A stretch of 32,150 nucleotides of DNA from Holtermannia corniformis (Eukaryota > Basidiomycota > Tremellomycetes > Holtermanniales). The stretch is taken from assembly GCA_001599935.1 (NCBI GenBank), contig BCIJ01000026.1:224234-256383 (forward strand), written 5' to 3'. This document shows positions 9,779 to 21,056 of the stretch, one piece after another; position 1 is the first letter of the stretch; each line of letters begins with the position of its first letter. Made by a program: the position numbers and the translations under genes. A model generated the notes under the pieces. That model saw only the letters and a list, made by a program, of their open reading frames with translations. It did no database searches and was not told where the DNA came from.

Positions 9779-12700
9779 CTATCTGGTCTCGCCGACCCCG
9801 ACAATGGCCGTGAGACGATGGTACCGCGCCAAGTCGCCGACTTCGAGTCGTCCTACTCCCGCGGTGTCATCTGGCAGCCAGATGACTGGATTCGGCGCAA
9901 GTAGTTCAGGAGGGTACAGCAACCCCTCCGTCTCCTTTGCCGGGTCATCGAAAGCGAGCGATGGAAGCTGGTGGGATTCAGCTGCCTCGGGGGTAGCGCG
10001 CGCAGCGCGCTCAGTCGAGAGCAGGTCATCGATCCGCTCACTTGGGAGCGGGAGTGGACCAGTCGGCAGGCGCGAGACCGAGGGAAGGAGGGTATGGATC
10101 ATTTGAAGGATCGTCGAGACGTTGGAGACTCGTCGGGAGCGCTCGCTAGTCGCTGTGGCGCCCGAACTGGGGGTGATAGGTAGGGCGGTGAGGGTGTTGC
10201 TGGGCTGCGGTTGATGACGCATTGCTTTTGCCAGGTTGTCGATCTCGGTCTGACTGCGCTGTAGCTTTGCCCGCTTGGACCGCTTGGAGGCCATGAAAAC
10301 TTCGCACAACCCCACGATGGCGACGGCGAGACCGATGGAAGCGCCGCCGAGACCCCATTCTCGTCGGCTGAGCATGATCAAGCCAAGCAGCAAGGGCTGG
10401 AGGCCGAGACCCCAGGCAAATGATCTGATCATGCCCATTGCCAGTGTCGCGGTCGTTGGACCGCCTGATACCTCGCACCAGACGTTACTTGTGAGGTAGC
10501 GCGCTGCCATAAAGGATAACAGAATCAGGACAAGGATCGGCAAAGCGAGCAAGGGGAAGAGTGCTAGGAACAGTAAACCAAAGAACAGCGCCAAGCTGCT
10601 TGCCGCAAACGTCACTGCCGGCTCATACGCAGGAGGGTAGTTGACTGACAAGGATCAGCAGACCATTACGTCTAGTCTTCAGGACTCACGGCGGAATCTC
10701 TGGCGCGGGGTGACGGCCCGGCGCCTGCCACGCATAAAGTGGAGGACGCGCTTTGGTTGGAGCAGGACCAGACCGGGTAGAAGCACGGCGAGGTTGACTA
10801 GCAAGCAAAAGATGATCCAAGCTGTTCTTATCAGTCCGCTCTACTTACCAACAGCAAACGTCACTCACAGAGGTTGACCGCGCCGTCGCCGACAAAGCGC
10901 GCCACCTGAATGGACTGCGCAAATGCATCCACTGCAAAGAGCAGAGCACCCAGCACTGCCAGCCACACGACAGCCACGGCGACCTGCTGCGAGTGAGTGC
11001 CGACCTCTCGTAGCAGTCTAGCACGTACCAGCAAAGCACAAACCGCTCGATGAGCCAACCGCATGCGCGCAGTCGACGAGACAGACCAGACGCGACGCGC
11101 AAGTACTGCTGTGATCAGCTTTGATATCGCTAGAGCCTTGAGATACTCACCAAGTATGACCGTGAGACCGACAGTGACCAACAGACTCACGGCGACAGCA
11201 GGGGCAACTCCCTCAGCTACGCCGGCGCCGAAGCCATCGCTGCGCGCGAGCGGCTGTAAGACGGTGAGATGGCTAGCAAAGCCTGGTGCGGTGCCCATCG
11301 CCAGCCCGACAAAGGGCACCACTGATGAGTGTCAGCTTGCAACGTATGGACTACGCGCACAACCACGCACTCAGTATGGCAATGACGACCATAACCAGGC
11401 CAGTCACCAACCAAAAGCCACCGCGGGTTCGTCGCCGCCCAACAATCTGCAGATCATCCCACACAATGTCCTCCCTCGTCCGGCCTTGAATCTCTTGTAC
11501 GCCAGGCAGGTGCATGAGACCACGGCCGACGAGGATCCAGCCGACAATGCCACGGCCATCCGCCATGGCTTCATAGATGTCACTTTGGACCTGCGTGATC
11601 TCTCCATTGAGTTGCTTGAGCTTGGTACGGTGGTCGCCGATCGCGTTGTAGAAGCTTGACAGGTCGGCCTGAGAGACGTACGAGTGCGGGCGGATGCGGT
11701 TATCTCGCGCTGCAGCGGCCGTGGCTGTTGGGATCATGACGAATGAATCGGTCGGTCGGTGTTGACCTTGCACTGGCGACTCGCGGCCTGGCAACAGCGT
11801 ATCATGGACTGTTGGGTCCTGAGCTGGTGTTGCGCTTCGGTCAATTGTCGGGATGCCCAAGCTGCGTTTGACCCTTGATTCGCCAGCCAACGGACTACGC
11901 TCGCCTTCGTCCTCAGAGGGCACGTCCACAACGTATGCACCACCGGACGGCAGCTCGTCAGCGGGAGGACTATCATCTGGCACCGTCACGCCGTCTTCCG
12001 TGATCTTGACGCGCTGTCCGAGCGATAGCTTGCCGCCATGAAAGACCGAATCACGGTTGACCTCGACAAAGCGGCTGCCTACGACGCGCGAGCCGACATC
12101 TTGCGAGAAGCTCGTGCCCGGCTCGACACTGGATCGATTGCTGTCCGTGCTAGGTTGTCCTGCTGTAGGTGTTGGGATACGAGATCTGGACATTTCAGGG
12201 TTTTGCAGCTTGTAGAATGCTCCGGTACGTCAGTGACCGATTGTCGCTCATGCTAGACTTACAGACTGGCGCAACGTAACCTGTGGGTGGGCTTCCGCGT
12301 GAATCGCCGGCTGGATCTTGCCGACCTTGACGTGTGCGTCGCTTGAACTGATCGATGTGAGTTAGGATCTGCCTGCAGCCCTGGTAGCACGTACCGCCCG
12401 TGGAGACTCATCCGGCAATGCGCTTTCAGTTGATGCTGGTGTACCAACGGTGAACGATTGAATGTACCGAGTCTCCGCCTCCTCCAGTTCGTCGAGGACC
12501 TGCGCACGCTGGCATATCAACGGTCTGAGCCTCGACGTGTCCCTGTTTAGTCAGTATCCTGTCGGTCAAAGATTCGGATCTACTGACGCCACTGCAAAGA
12601 CGCCAAAAACTTCAACCTCTCTCTCCTCTTTACGCTCCTTCTCCGCCGCCTCGGCGTGCACCCCAACGCGCTTCATGACACCATACTTGCGTAAGAGCTT

Positions 12701-13908
12701 GCGCACGCCCTCTTCGCTCTTGCCCACGAATGTGGTTCGACCATCAAGATAGACCATTTGCTGGCGTTGGCAGATGTCCTCGTCGAAATGCCTGCGGTAA
12801 GCTGCGAACGCGGCGTATGCACGAAAGATGACGAAAAAGGCCGAGGTGAGCGAGACGAGACCGACGAGTACGACGAGGAGGATGAGACGCGTACGGGCGG
12901 ATGAGATGGCAGGGGCGATGGTCGACAGCAGTGCGCGCTTGTTGAGATCGATGATAGAGTTGGTCACGCTCGAGTCTGGACTAGGATCCAGCGCGTTCAG
13001 CAGCCTGAGCAGACTGAGATCATTCAAGCTGCCTAGCCGTCCACCGCGCTCGTTGAGCGGCGAGGTTTGTGAGATGCACGGTACGTTGGCGATCATGAGT
13101 GGCAAGGCGATGGCTAGGGCGAAGAAGGATGGGATGGCGGCGAGCTTGAGGATAACGAGGTGGACGTGCAAGCCGATTTGCGATTCAGTCAGAGGTTGCG
13201 AGGGGTCAGGAGACAAAGATGGGAGATGCAGGAAGGGCAGGACAAAAGATGCGAGTGTCGTCGGCGCTGATGGTCGACGGCTGAAACGAGGTCAGCTTAT
13301 GGTCTGCAAACTTGGAAATTAGGTACTCACGATTCGTCCACAAACCAGCGTCGGGCTGTATAAAGCTGAGGTATTTTCTTGCGCAGTACCAGCCACACGA
13401 TCCAGACCAGAGCACCGACGATGATTCCGAAGCCTAGAGACGCAACAGCCGCCCAGGCCTGCCAGTCCCATCCGCCAGCACATGTCGAGACATTGACGGG
13501 GTCCAGAGCTGCTCCCGACTGTGTGGGTGCCCCGAGGCTCGAGGCCGTCGACAGAGCGGACGCTGTGATCGTCGTGGGCCATACTGACAGAAATCTCCCA
13601 GTCGCCACACTGCCATCCGGTGCTGTAGTAGTGGTCGGCGCAAAAGATGACAGTGTCCGCGTCGTCACATCCACACTCGACATGCTCGTTGCGCCCGACG
13701 ATGGCACACTCGAAGCCGAGCTGGTAGTCACAGCTGCACAGCCCACGACCGTCGTGATGAGACTAGCCGGCGGCTGTACCGGGCCCGTGCTGGCCGCACG
13801 ATCATACGACGCGCGGTCCGACAGAAAGAAGGGCTGTGTATACCACGACTCTGGCGATCGCAAAATCAGCCCGAGACCATGAGCGAGAAGAAGACTGTGA
13901 CTGACCAT
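9779..13908 (-). CDS. CSC1/TMEM63 (DUF221) family membrane channel
   Basis: Minus-strand exons recognised: 13908-13331, 13280-12584, about 12542-12395, 12347-12263, about 12193-11371, 11321-11151, 11108-11029, 10983-10869, 10821-10690 and 10644-9779. The N-terminus is a signal-like segment, then a long Ser/Thr-rich extracellular region, then a membrane helix ending KKIPQLYTARRWFVDE. Next are two helices (LAAIPSFFALAIALPLMIA and LILLVVLVGLVSLTSAFFVI). Then come a cytoplasmic domain, a channel block with VPFVGLAMGTAPGF and several helices, and a conserved YPPAYEPAVTF loop before the last pair. This is the late-exocytosis / PHM7_cyt / RSN1_7TM order of fungal Csc1-like, osmosensitive calcium-permeable channels. 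The cytoplasmic domain has an unusual insert of about 150 disordered residues. I could not make reading phase agree around 12263-12584, so a splice site there is wrong or an indel exists. Confidence 0.8.
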
Positions 13909-14508
13909 CCCATGAGAGCGTCTCGCCGCCGCAAGTGAAAAAGTGTCGCTTGGCCAGGTGAGCGTGAGCTGTCATGGCTCCGACCGGGCCTGTTCAGTGG
14001 CATCATCAGCTCACCAGACCCTGCAGCTGTGGCCTTTGACATACCTACAGTCTTCAAGTCGTTGATTTTCGGCCGCACACGGTCAAAGGACGCAGCGACC
14101 ACGGCCAGCACACGGCGGCAGCCGCAGTGATCTGCAAGTGACTCGATCGGCACCCGGACGCTGCCTCGCCTTGAGCGCGTCGACACCTGGGCTGCGGATG
14201 ATCGTTATTGTCAGTCTTGCCGATGAAACAAGTCAGCGAGGGACCTGTTCACGGGCGACAATCAGGGGTTGAGCTGTGAAACTCTGTGCATAGGGTCCGT
14301 GCGTCAGCGTGTTGTCACCCCGAGCGGTCAGTCTATGTAGCCAGAGAGGCAGTGGTCTGTGAGCCTCTAGATGTAGTTGCCGGTCAGACTAGTGATCAAA
14401 GTCTGAGGATGCATTGACAGCGACCGATCCGTGCCTGAGCGTAAGCAGTTGGCAAGTGCAAATATCGCATGGCATGCATGCAGTCTACCGTACACCCCAG
14501 CAGGCAAC
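13909..14508. other. Intergenic region between Mtr4 and the CSC1-like gene
   Basis: Both neighbours are on the minus strand, so this holds the 3' end of the Mtr4 transcript and the promoter of the channel gene. A frame at 13866-14186 has no domain and looks like chance. No RNA gene or repeat is seen. Confidence 0.5.
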
Positions 14509-17500
14509 CTACAGGTACAAACTGGACAAGTCAGACTTATTGCAGCATGCAAGGCTTTAAAAGACGTACGATGGGTTGAAGACGACCGTGTTGGGCCTCT
14601 CGAGCAGCTCGAGGCTCTTTTCGAACAACGTCTCGAGCTCGGTATTGCCGATAGCTTTGGCAGCCGCTGTGCGATGTGAGCAAAGGACAGCCGATGGGGT
14701 AGACATACCGGCCATTTGCCGCAGTAGCTCCTGCAGCCGACGGAAGCAACGAATGATCGAACCTATCCAGTCAGCCCATCTTCCGCCGCCCACACCATCC
14801 ATTACCCACCCTCAAACACATCGGTCAACTACGCGACCCGTCAGCTCTATCTAGCTTTGTCTCGATCACATACCTTGCAGATATCGGCAAACTTTGCACC
14901 CTTGCACCACTGCAGTACGGCATCCATCATCTCAACCTTGAAGCTCTGAACGTATTCGTCCTCGACGAGCGCAATCTTGGACTCGTTTGAGACTTTGGCG
15001 ATCCGGCGTGCGTTCTCTTGCATGATCCGGAGCGGGCCCGCGAGCTCTTCCTTGAGCTTGATCTTGGCCTCGGACTGATGGTTTGTCCATCAGCGACGAC
15101 GGCACAGGGTCGAGGGGCGACCGACCTTTTCGCCAAAGACAAAGCACGACAGCAGCGCCGCGACGTGCGCAGGTTCAAGGTTGTTGAACACGCCGCCAAA
15201 GATCATCTCGGTCAACAACAGTTCGTCGCCCGAACTGATCTCGCACGCCACTCGGCCCTTCATCTCGACCACATCGTCATTCGTCGTGAAGCCGAGTCGC
15301 CTCAAGACGCGCTTGCGGCCCTTGAGCTCGTCGAGCTGAAGAATGTTCTGGACAGACTGGATCTTCTTCTTGAGCGCGCGCACAGAGTTTGCGAGCTCGA
15401 GCTTTGTGTGGTGCAAGTCGTAGATCTCGGGCAAGTCAGGCGAGCTCGCGATCGGGATCTCGACGAGTCGTTTCTCGAGCATTGCGATTTTCTACCGTCC
15501 ATCAGCACCGCAAGTGACGGGTGGGATCCCGGAACACACCTTGATGAGCTTTTTGAACGACTCATCCTTGATCCCCATGTTCTCTATCGGATCCAGCAGA
15601 GTGATCCCGTTTGGGAACCGGCGCTTGACCTCCTTGACAGCCTTGAACACGGTTTGGCGTTCCGGCAGCGGGCGCAAGTCTTTTGGCATGTGCAGGCGGA
15701 TATGGCTGATCCCCTGTAGCGTCGATAGCAGTACAGGAACGACCATTGGCTCGCCTAGATCGCCCTCGGGTGGTGGGCGCACGGTCGAAGTCGTGCGCGA
15801 GTCCCGCGAGACGGTCGATCCGGTCGCGACTGAAAGCAGGACGTCGACGATATACCCCGCTTGTGGCGAGTCGTCGATTGGCGCCGGCAGAGGCTTGCCC
15901 TGTGAGCATGATCAGCGTCTTCAGATCCACACAGTGCACCTACCTTTGGCGCGTGTCGTTTACTATAGTTTACAACGACGCCCCAGCCATAGTCGCGCTC
16001 CTCATCCTTGACCTGGACCAGCCGGCCCGGCTGCAAGAACGGGAGGCTATACGTCGGGTGTGTAATCACGGCCTGCAAGTCCTTGTTGAGCTCTTCAAGC
16101 TGCTTGCGAAGATCGTAATAGTCTGCAATCGCCTCTTCCTCTGGCACGACGATCGCGTCCCGGTCCGCTTCGAGTTTCACGAGTTCTAGCCCGCGAATCA
16201 GCATCGCCACACCACGCACGCCACGGCACGACTGACCCTCCTCCATGACTGGGACGCTCATCGTGTTTTGAAACTGGTAAAAGCAGCGCTCGAGCATGAA
16301 CTCGGGACTGATGCCTTCGACGCGCATCAAGTTGATGATCATGTTGTAGCCCAGGTGGAACGCAGAGTCGAGCCGGTCCGCTTGGCCCTTGACCATGGAT
16401 TTGGCGGCTTCGGGTTCGAGCTTTTCATCGCACATCATGATGACGATCCCGCGGGCGTCGAGGCCACGACGGCCGGCACGACCCGACATTTGGATGTATT
16501 CCTACGTGGTCAGCATGTCGCTCGCACCAACGAGCAGAGTCGACTTACACCACCTGACAGGTTTCTAAAGTCCTTGCCGTCGAATTTGCGCACGGCGGTA
16601 AAGACGACCGTCTTGGCAGGCATGTTGAGCCCGATCGAAAACGTCTCGGTCGCGAACAAGACCTTGATCAGACCCTCTTGGAACAAGATCTCAATGACCT
16701 CTTTCAGGATCGGGAGTAGACCACCGTGGTGGATGCCAATGCCCCGTCGAAGCAGCGGTAGCAGGTGCTCAATCTGCGGTAGGGCGCGGTCGTCTTCCGA
16801 CAGGTTCGAGATGGCGTTTTCAAACACCTGGCCGACCGTCTGCTGTTCCGTCTCGTTGTTGAACTCGAGCTTTGACATTTGCATCGCGAGCGCTTCGCAC
16901 TCGCGCTTGCTGAACGCAAAGACGATGACGGGGTTGAGCGACTTGAGCATGATGAGCTTGACAATCTTGTAAATGTCGCTCGTCTCTGCGTGCGTGTGAG
17001 TGGTGCGACTGCGATGCGAGCAGGGGGTGACTGACCCGATTTGCCCGCCTTGCCCTTGTTCGTCTTGCCCTTCTTCCCCTTGCCGCCNCCCCCGCCCGCA
17101 CCCGCCATGGCCGGATCCTCACCCATGCCATCCATCAAGCTGCCCATGGCCTTTTGAAAGTTGTCTTCGCGGAACTGACTCTGCTCGTCCACGACCAAGT
17201 AGATCCCATCGCCACCGGCCGGGAACAGGTAGTGCTGTAACGGCGTCGGGCGGAAATCGGTATACACGACGTGGCAAGGCTGTTCGTGCGTCTGGCAGAC
17301 CCATTCGGCAAACTCCATGCTGTTCGGGATGGTGGCCGAGAGGAAGACGTAGCGTACTTTGTGAGGGAGCAGGATGATGGTCTCTTCCCATACGACGCCG
17401 CGTTCTGCGATGGGTCAGAAGGAAGGGGGAGAGAGCGGACCGGACTGACCTTTGTCACGCATGTAGTGGACTTCATCGAACACGACCCAGGCGACTTCGC

Positions 17501-18367
17501 GCATGACCTCGGACCCGCGGTACAGCATTGACCTAAGAATCTGTTGTCCGTCAGCTCACACGCACCCATGTGCGCACGAGACCGACCTCGGTCGTCATGA
17601 CCAGACAACTCGCCGTCGGGTTGATCGTCACATCGCCCGTCATCAACCCGACATCACTAAACTCTTCCAAAAACTCTCGATACTTTTGGTTACTGAGCGC
17701 CTTGATCGGACTCGTGTAGACGATCCGCTGGCCCCTGGCTAGGCAGGTCGCGATCGCGAATTCGGCAACGACCGTCTTGCCGGCCGAGGTGTGGGCTGAG
17801 ACGAGGACGGACTCGTTGCGTTCGATGCAGGACACGGAGACGCGCTGGAAAGGGTCGAGCTCGAACTTGTACGAGCGTGCTGGAGGTTGGAGCGGGACGT
17901 GGGAGGAGATTGGGGTGTATGGGTAGCTGGGTGGGAGCGCGACCTGTAGTGTAAGCTTGGCTGCTGTCGGGTCAGTGGCACTTACTTGATGCCGGACCTA
18001 TGTGGCTCGTCAGTACAGTCACAAAGCAGCGCGCAGGGAGACGGACCGAGTGTACCAGCTTCATCTTGCCCTCGTCACCGGCGGGCGCGCCATCGAGCCC
18101 TTTGGCCTGGGCGACCTCTCTCTCTGCCTCGGTCGAGAACTCGTCGGCCCTGACAGGCATGGCCTTTTCTACTTCCTCTGTAGCGCCTTCCGCTGCGTCC
18201 TCGAGCTGCTCCATGGCATCTTCCGGCTCTGTCCGTGGCTGTTTGGCTGGCGGCTCGCTCGCGGCCGATGCTTCGCGTTGGGCGCGCTTGCGTTGTCTCG
18301 GCTTGCGCAGAGTTGAGCTGGCTGATGCCGATGCTGATGCCGAGGATGGTCCTGCGCTGGGTGTCAT
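14509..18367 (-). CDS. MTR4: ATP-dependent RNA helicase Mtr4 (Dob1), exosome cofactor
   Basis: This is a Ski2-like DExH helicase of roughly 1,050 residues in many exons. It starts at 18367 with a low-complexity Ser/Ala, Lys and Glu-rich tail. In order it carries SAHTSAGKT (motif I), VVFDEVHYM (motif II, DEVH), LSATIPN (motif III), [28 protein letters not shown] and [10 protein letters not shown] (motif VI). Then come the arch/KOW segment ([10 protein letters not shown]) and the DSHCT C-terminal domain ([16 protein letters not shown]). Mtr4 unwinds RNA for the nuclear exosome in TRAMP. A 48-nt intron (14522-14569) splits off a 13-nt last exon (14509-14521) that restores the expected SLYL ending. 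A Gly/Lys-rich insert near 17030-17110 contains an ambiguous base at 17088, which falls in a glycine codon (GGN) and does not change the protein. TIM23 is divergent. Confidence 0.95.
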
Positions 18368-18753
18368 GCTGACCGACTGGATCGACTGGTCGGGTTGCAA
18401 CAAGATAGACCAAAGTCGGGGTGCGAGTTCAGAAATGCCATCAGGTCACGTGACCAGCGGCCACTCGGAAACGACCTGCTCCTTTGTACAACCACCATGG
18501 CATGCAGCCTGCGCTTCTCTGCACACACACACAATGTATGCACTGTCCTCGAGCGCTGTATACGCATGTATGATAGATCAGACGATTCCAGGGGGTTTCG
18601 GCGGTTGACGGTGATAGTGTCCTGACGGGGGTTAGCATTCGCCACTTTGACCACTTTGACTTTTGACACCAACTCGTCCAGCGGCTCTTGCACCTCTACT
18701 TGTCCACCTCGACAGCTTCCCTCTCCCTTGTCATCAGCAGAATCCCACTCACA
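18368..18753. promoter_or_regulatory. Divergent promoter region of MTR4 and TIM23
   Basis: There are 386 bases between the two start codons. A short CA-rich run lies near 18520-18535. No other gene is visible. It should carry both promoters; I recognise no specific factor site. Confidence 0.5.
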
Positions 18754-20735
18754 ATGTCATCCTTCAACTTCTTTTCCGATCGCTCCAGCTCGGCTCCCGC
18801 GCCGACCCCAAACTCGTCCTCGGAACTGTTCCAATCCACCAGCTTCCAGTCCTCCTCTCCCACCGCCGGGTCCAGCACCGCTCCAGCACCATCAGCGTCC
18901 GACCTGTTCGCATCCGCATACGATCCGTCCAAGCTGCACCCGCTCGCCAACCTCGGCCTCGAAGTGCTCGATCTCCAGGACAATGCGACCCACAGCTTGC
19001 CGGGCGCCGAGAGCGCGCTGCCGAGTAGAGGGTGGACGGACGAGCTGTGTTACGGGACTGGCACGACGTATCTGTCGGGTCCGTGCCTGTCTGTGCATGC
19101 GCACGCACACTGACAGTTTGTAGGCGCCGCGATCGGTGGCCTCTGGGGAACCAAAGAAGGTCTCTCACGACCGCTCGGGACAACGTCAAACTTCAAGCTG
19201 CGACTCAACGCCATCTTGAACGGCTGCACAAGGCGAGGCAGCTACCTCGGCAACCAGGCCGGTGTCGTCGGTGAGTCTTGCGCGTCCAAGCCGTGTGATC
19301 ATTGAGCAAGCCTGGGATATCGATGTGGCCATGGGGGACATTGTCGAGCTGGATCTCCTCGGCGTGAGCATACTTGCACCTCGATCCGAAACTATCAGCG
19401 GCGTCGAGCTCATTGCAGCGCTCCCACGGGCCGTTTGCAGTCGACGGCTTGATTTCCGTAGGGCACTTGGTGCGTTGTCAGCCATGACAATGCACAAAAG
19501 TCAACACGAGATCGGGGCCTCTCGTCACCCCGGCCGCATGTATGGAGGTGTAGCCCGATCGCTCGCGGTCGATACGTAGCCGCGTTATGGTCGTGCGACC
19601 AAGACGCTGTCTTTTCTCTGGCGGCTTCTACCGTCATCGACGTGACATACAACCGTCTTGTCACGACACTTTTCACGCGTGTGAACCCCATGGGATGAGG
19701 AAACATCAATTGCACGTTGCATTGCACGTACCACGCTCTGACTTACCCGTGCTCGCGCGGGGTTAGCTGTCAAAAGCTATCGGCCGACGCCGGTAGGTCT
19801 TGACAGTCAGCCGCGCGGGCTCTGAAGTTACTCGGCGTCAGCTTATAATGATCTCCAGTGCGACGCAAGGAATCCAGCTGACTGCGCCGTTGCGGCACTG
19901 GTTGTCGCAGACGACAGTCGCTTGATGCTCTACACTACCCTGTATCGACCGGCGAGTCAGTCTCGTCGAAGCGCGGCCCGGTGGAACTTCTGCAGCGGTC
20001 ATCCCCCTCAGAGAAGGCGCTTTGCCTTTTCTGACCTTGGCCTGTAGAAGCAATTCTTCGACGGAGCCGTTACAGATTACGGTCCCGGCGCGTATGTCCA
20101 CGGCACTGGCGTAACGCTCGGTGGGGGCAGTGCCTTGTAGCTTTGCAAATTGTCCATGACCTTGCAGCTGCTGCAATGTTGTCGACGACCGCGTTGCTAG
20201 CTTGGCCGTTACCTCCACCGAGCGTCTGTCGGCGATTGATACTCCATGTGACGACCATTGCGGCAATCGAAGCCCCTTTGCTCGCTGGCCGACAACGACA
20301 ACGCACGTGCTGTGGAGCAGTGCATGCGCAGTCTTCTACTAGCTGCTATGCCACTGGATGATCCGCCTCGCCAGTGGGTTGACGGTACCAAGCCGCATCG
20401 GCAACCAACACTAGGTTACGCAACCTGTAACTCGTCGGCAGAAGTCGCTCGTCTCGCGCTTGTCTCGCCCGAACCCGTACTAACACCACCTAGCCATCTT
20501 CTACAACGTTGCAAACTCGTCGATCGACGCCGTCAGAGGCCAACACGACGTCTGGGGCGGCATGGCCGCCGGCGCCATCAGCGGTTTCCTCTTCAAAGCT
20601 TCCGGTCAGTCCCTCCCTCTTGTGCTCTGCGTCGCTGACGCACACGTAGCCGGCCTTCGACCGGCCTTGGTCTCGGCCACGCTGTTGACCGCGGGCGCTG
20701 GTACGTGGTCCTGGGCGAAATCAAAGCTGCTTTGA
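18754..20735 (+). CDS. TIM23: Mitochondrial inner membrane translocase subunit Tim23
   Basis: Exons 18754-19078, 19124-19270, 20494-20604 and 20650-20735 join to 222 residues, the usual Tim23 length. The N-terminal half is hydrophilic and Ser/Pro-rich, the intermembrane-space presequence receptor part. The C-terminal half has the Tim17/22/23 helices: GAAIGGLWGTKEGL, then LNAILNGCTRRGSYLGNQAG (the family PRAT-like signature), then AIFYNVANSSID and GGMAAGAISGFLFKAS, ending WSWAKSKLL. Tim23 forms the presequence channel in the inner membrane. The introns after exons 1 and 3 are 45 nt, but the intron after exon 2 is 1,223 nt and is listed separately. Coding exons are intact, so the gene should be functional if the long intron is removed. 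Confidence 0.93.
19271..20493 (+). other. Unusually long intron (1,223 nt) in TIM23
   Basis: It is bounded by gtgagt at 19271 and a pyrimidine-containing ...ctag at 20493, with a candidate branch site (gtactaaca) just upstream of the acceptor near 20478-20486. It is about 25 times longer than its neighbours. Inside I find no recognisable protein, RNA gene, LTR or terminal inverted repeat. A minus-strand frame of 142 codons (19838-20266) has no domain I know. It could be an old decayed insertion, a noncoding RNA host or regulatory DNA; the sequence alone does not decide. Confidence 0.7.
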
Positions 20736-21056
20736 GTGAAGATGGATCGTCTTGGGTTCTTTGTAGCATAGATGATGCACCCTACTCTGCGATCGACTTG
20801 TCTGCTCGTATAGGATGGTTTTTGGGTGTTGACTATTGCCAGATGCGAACAAAGATGGATAGGCGAGTTGGGAACCCTGTCGCTTGGCATCACCACTCGG
20901 TGTGTGCAAGCGCCATGAGTACCCAGCGTCATGCCACAAGTCTAGTCTAATCAAGTCATATCACATCACATACAATCAATCAATCACCAACAATCAATCA
21001 ATCACCAACAATCAACACATACAATCAATCACCAAAAAAAAACACGACGGACAAGA
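20736..21056. other. Intergenic region between convergent TIM23 and the unknown gene
   Basis: This holds the 3' regions of both genes. The right third is A/C-rich and repetitive; see the tandem repeat entry at 20973-21008. No gene is seen. Confidence 0.6.
20973..21008 (+). repeat. CAATCA-type tandem repeat in the 3' intergenic region
   Basis: An 18-nt unit of CAATCA/CACCAA type is present twice exactly (20973-20990 and 20991-21008). Degenerate copies follow up to an A9 run ending near 21042. The strand asymmetry (no G on the plus strand) is striking. It lies between two convergent stop codons, so it is probably transcribed as 3' UTR and may affect 3'-end formation. This is inference. Confidence 0.75.

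Noticed and set aside
13866..14186. 106-codon frame upstream of the CSC1-like gene
   Set aside because: The end overlaps the signal-like start of the channel in another frame; no domain and no supporting splice sites.
15018..15719. Plus-strand 233-codon frame
   Set aside because: Antisense shadow of conserved MTR4 exons; GC-rich coding DNA commonly leaves such frames open.
19838..20266. 142-codon minus-strand frame inside the long TIM23 intron
   Set aside because: No recognisable motif, overlapped by other chance frames, and no splice or start context supporting it.
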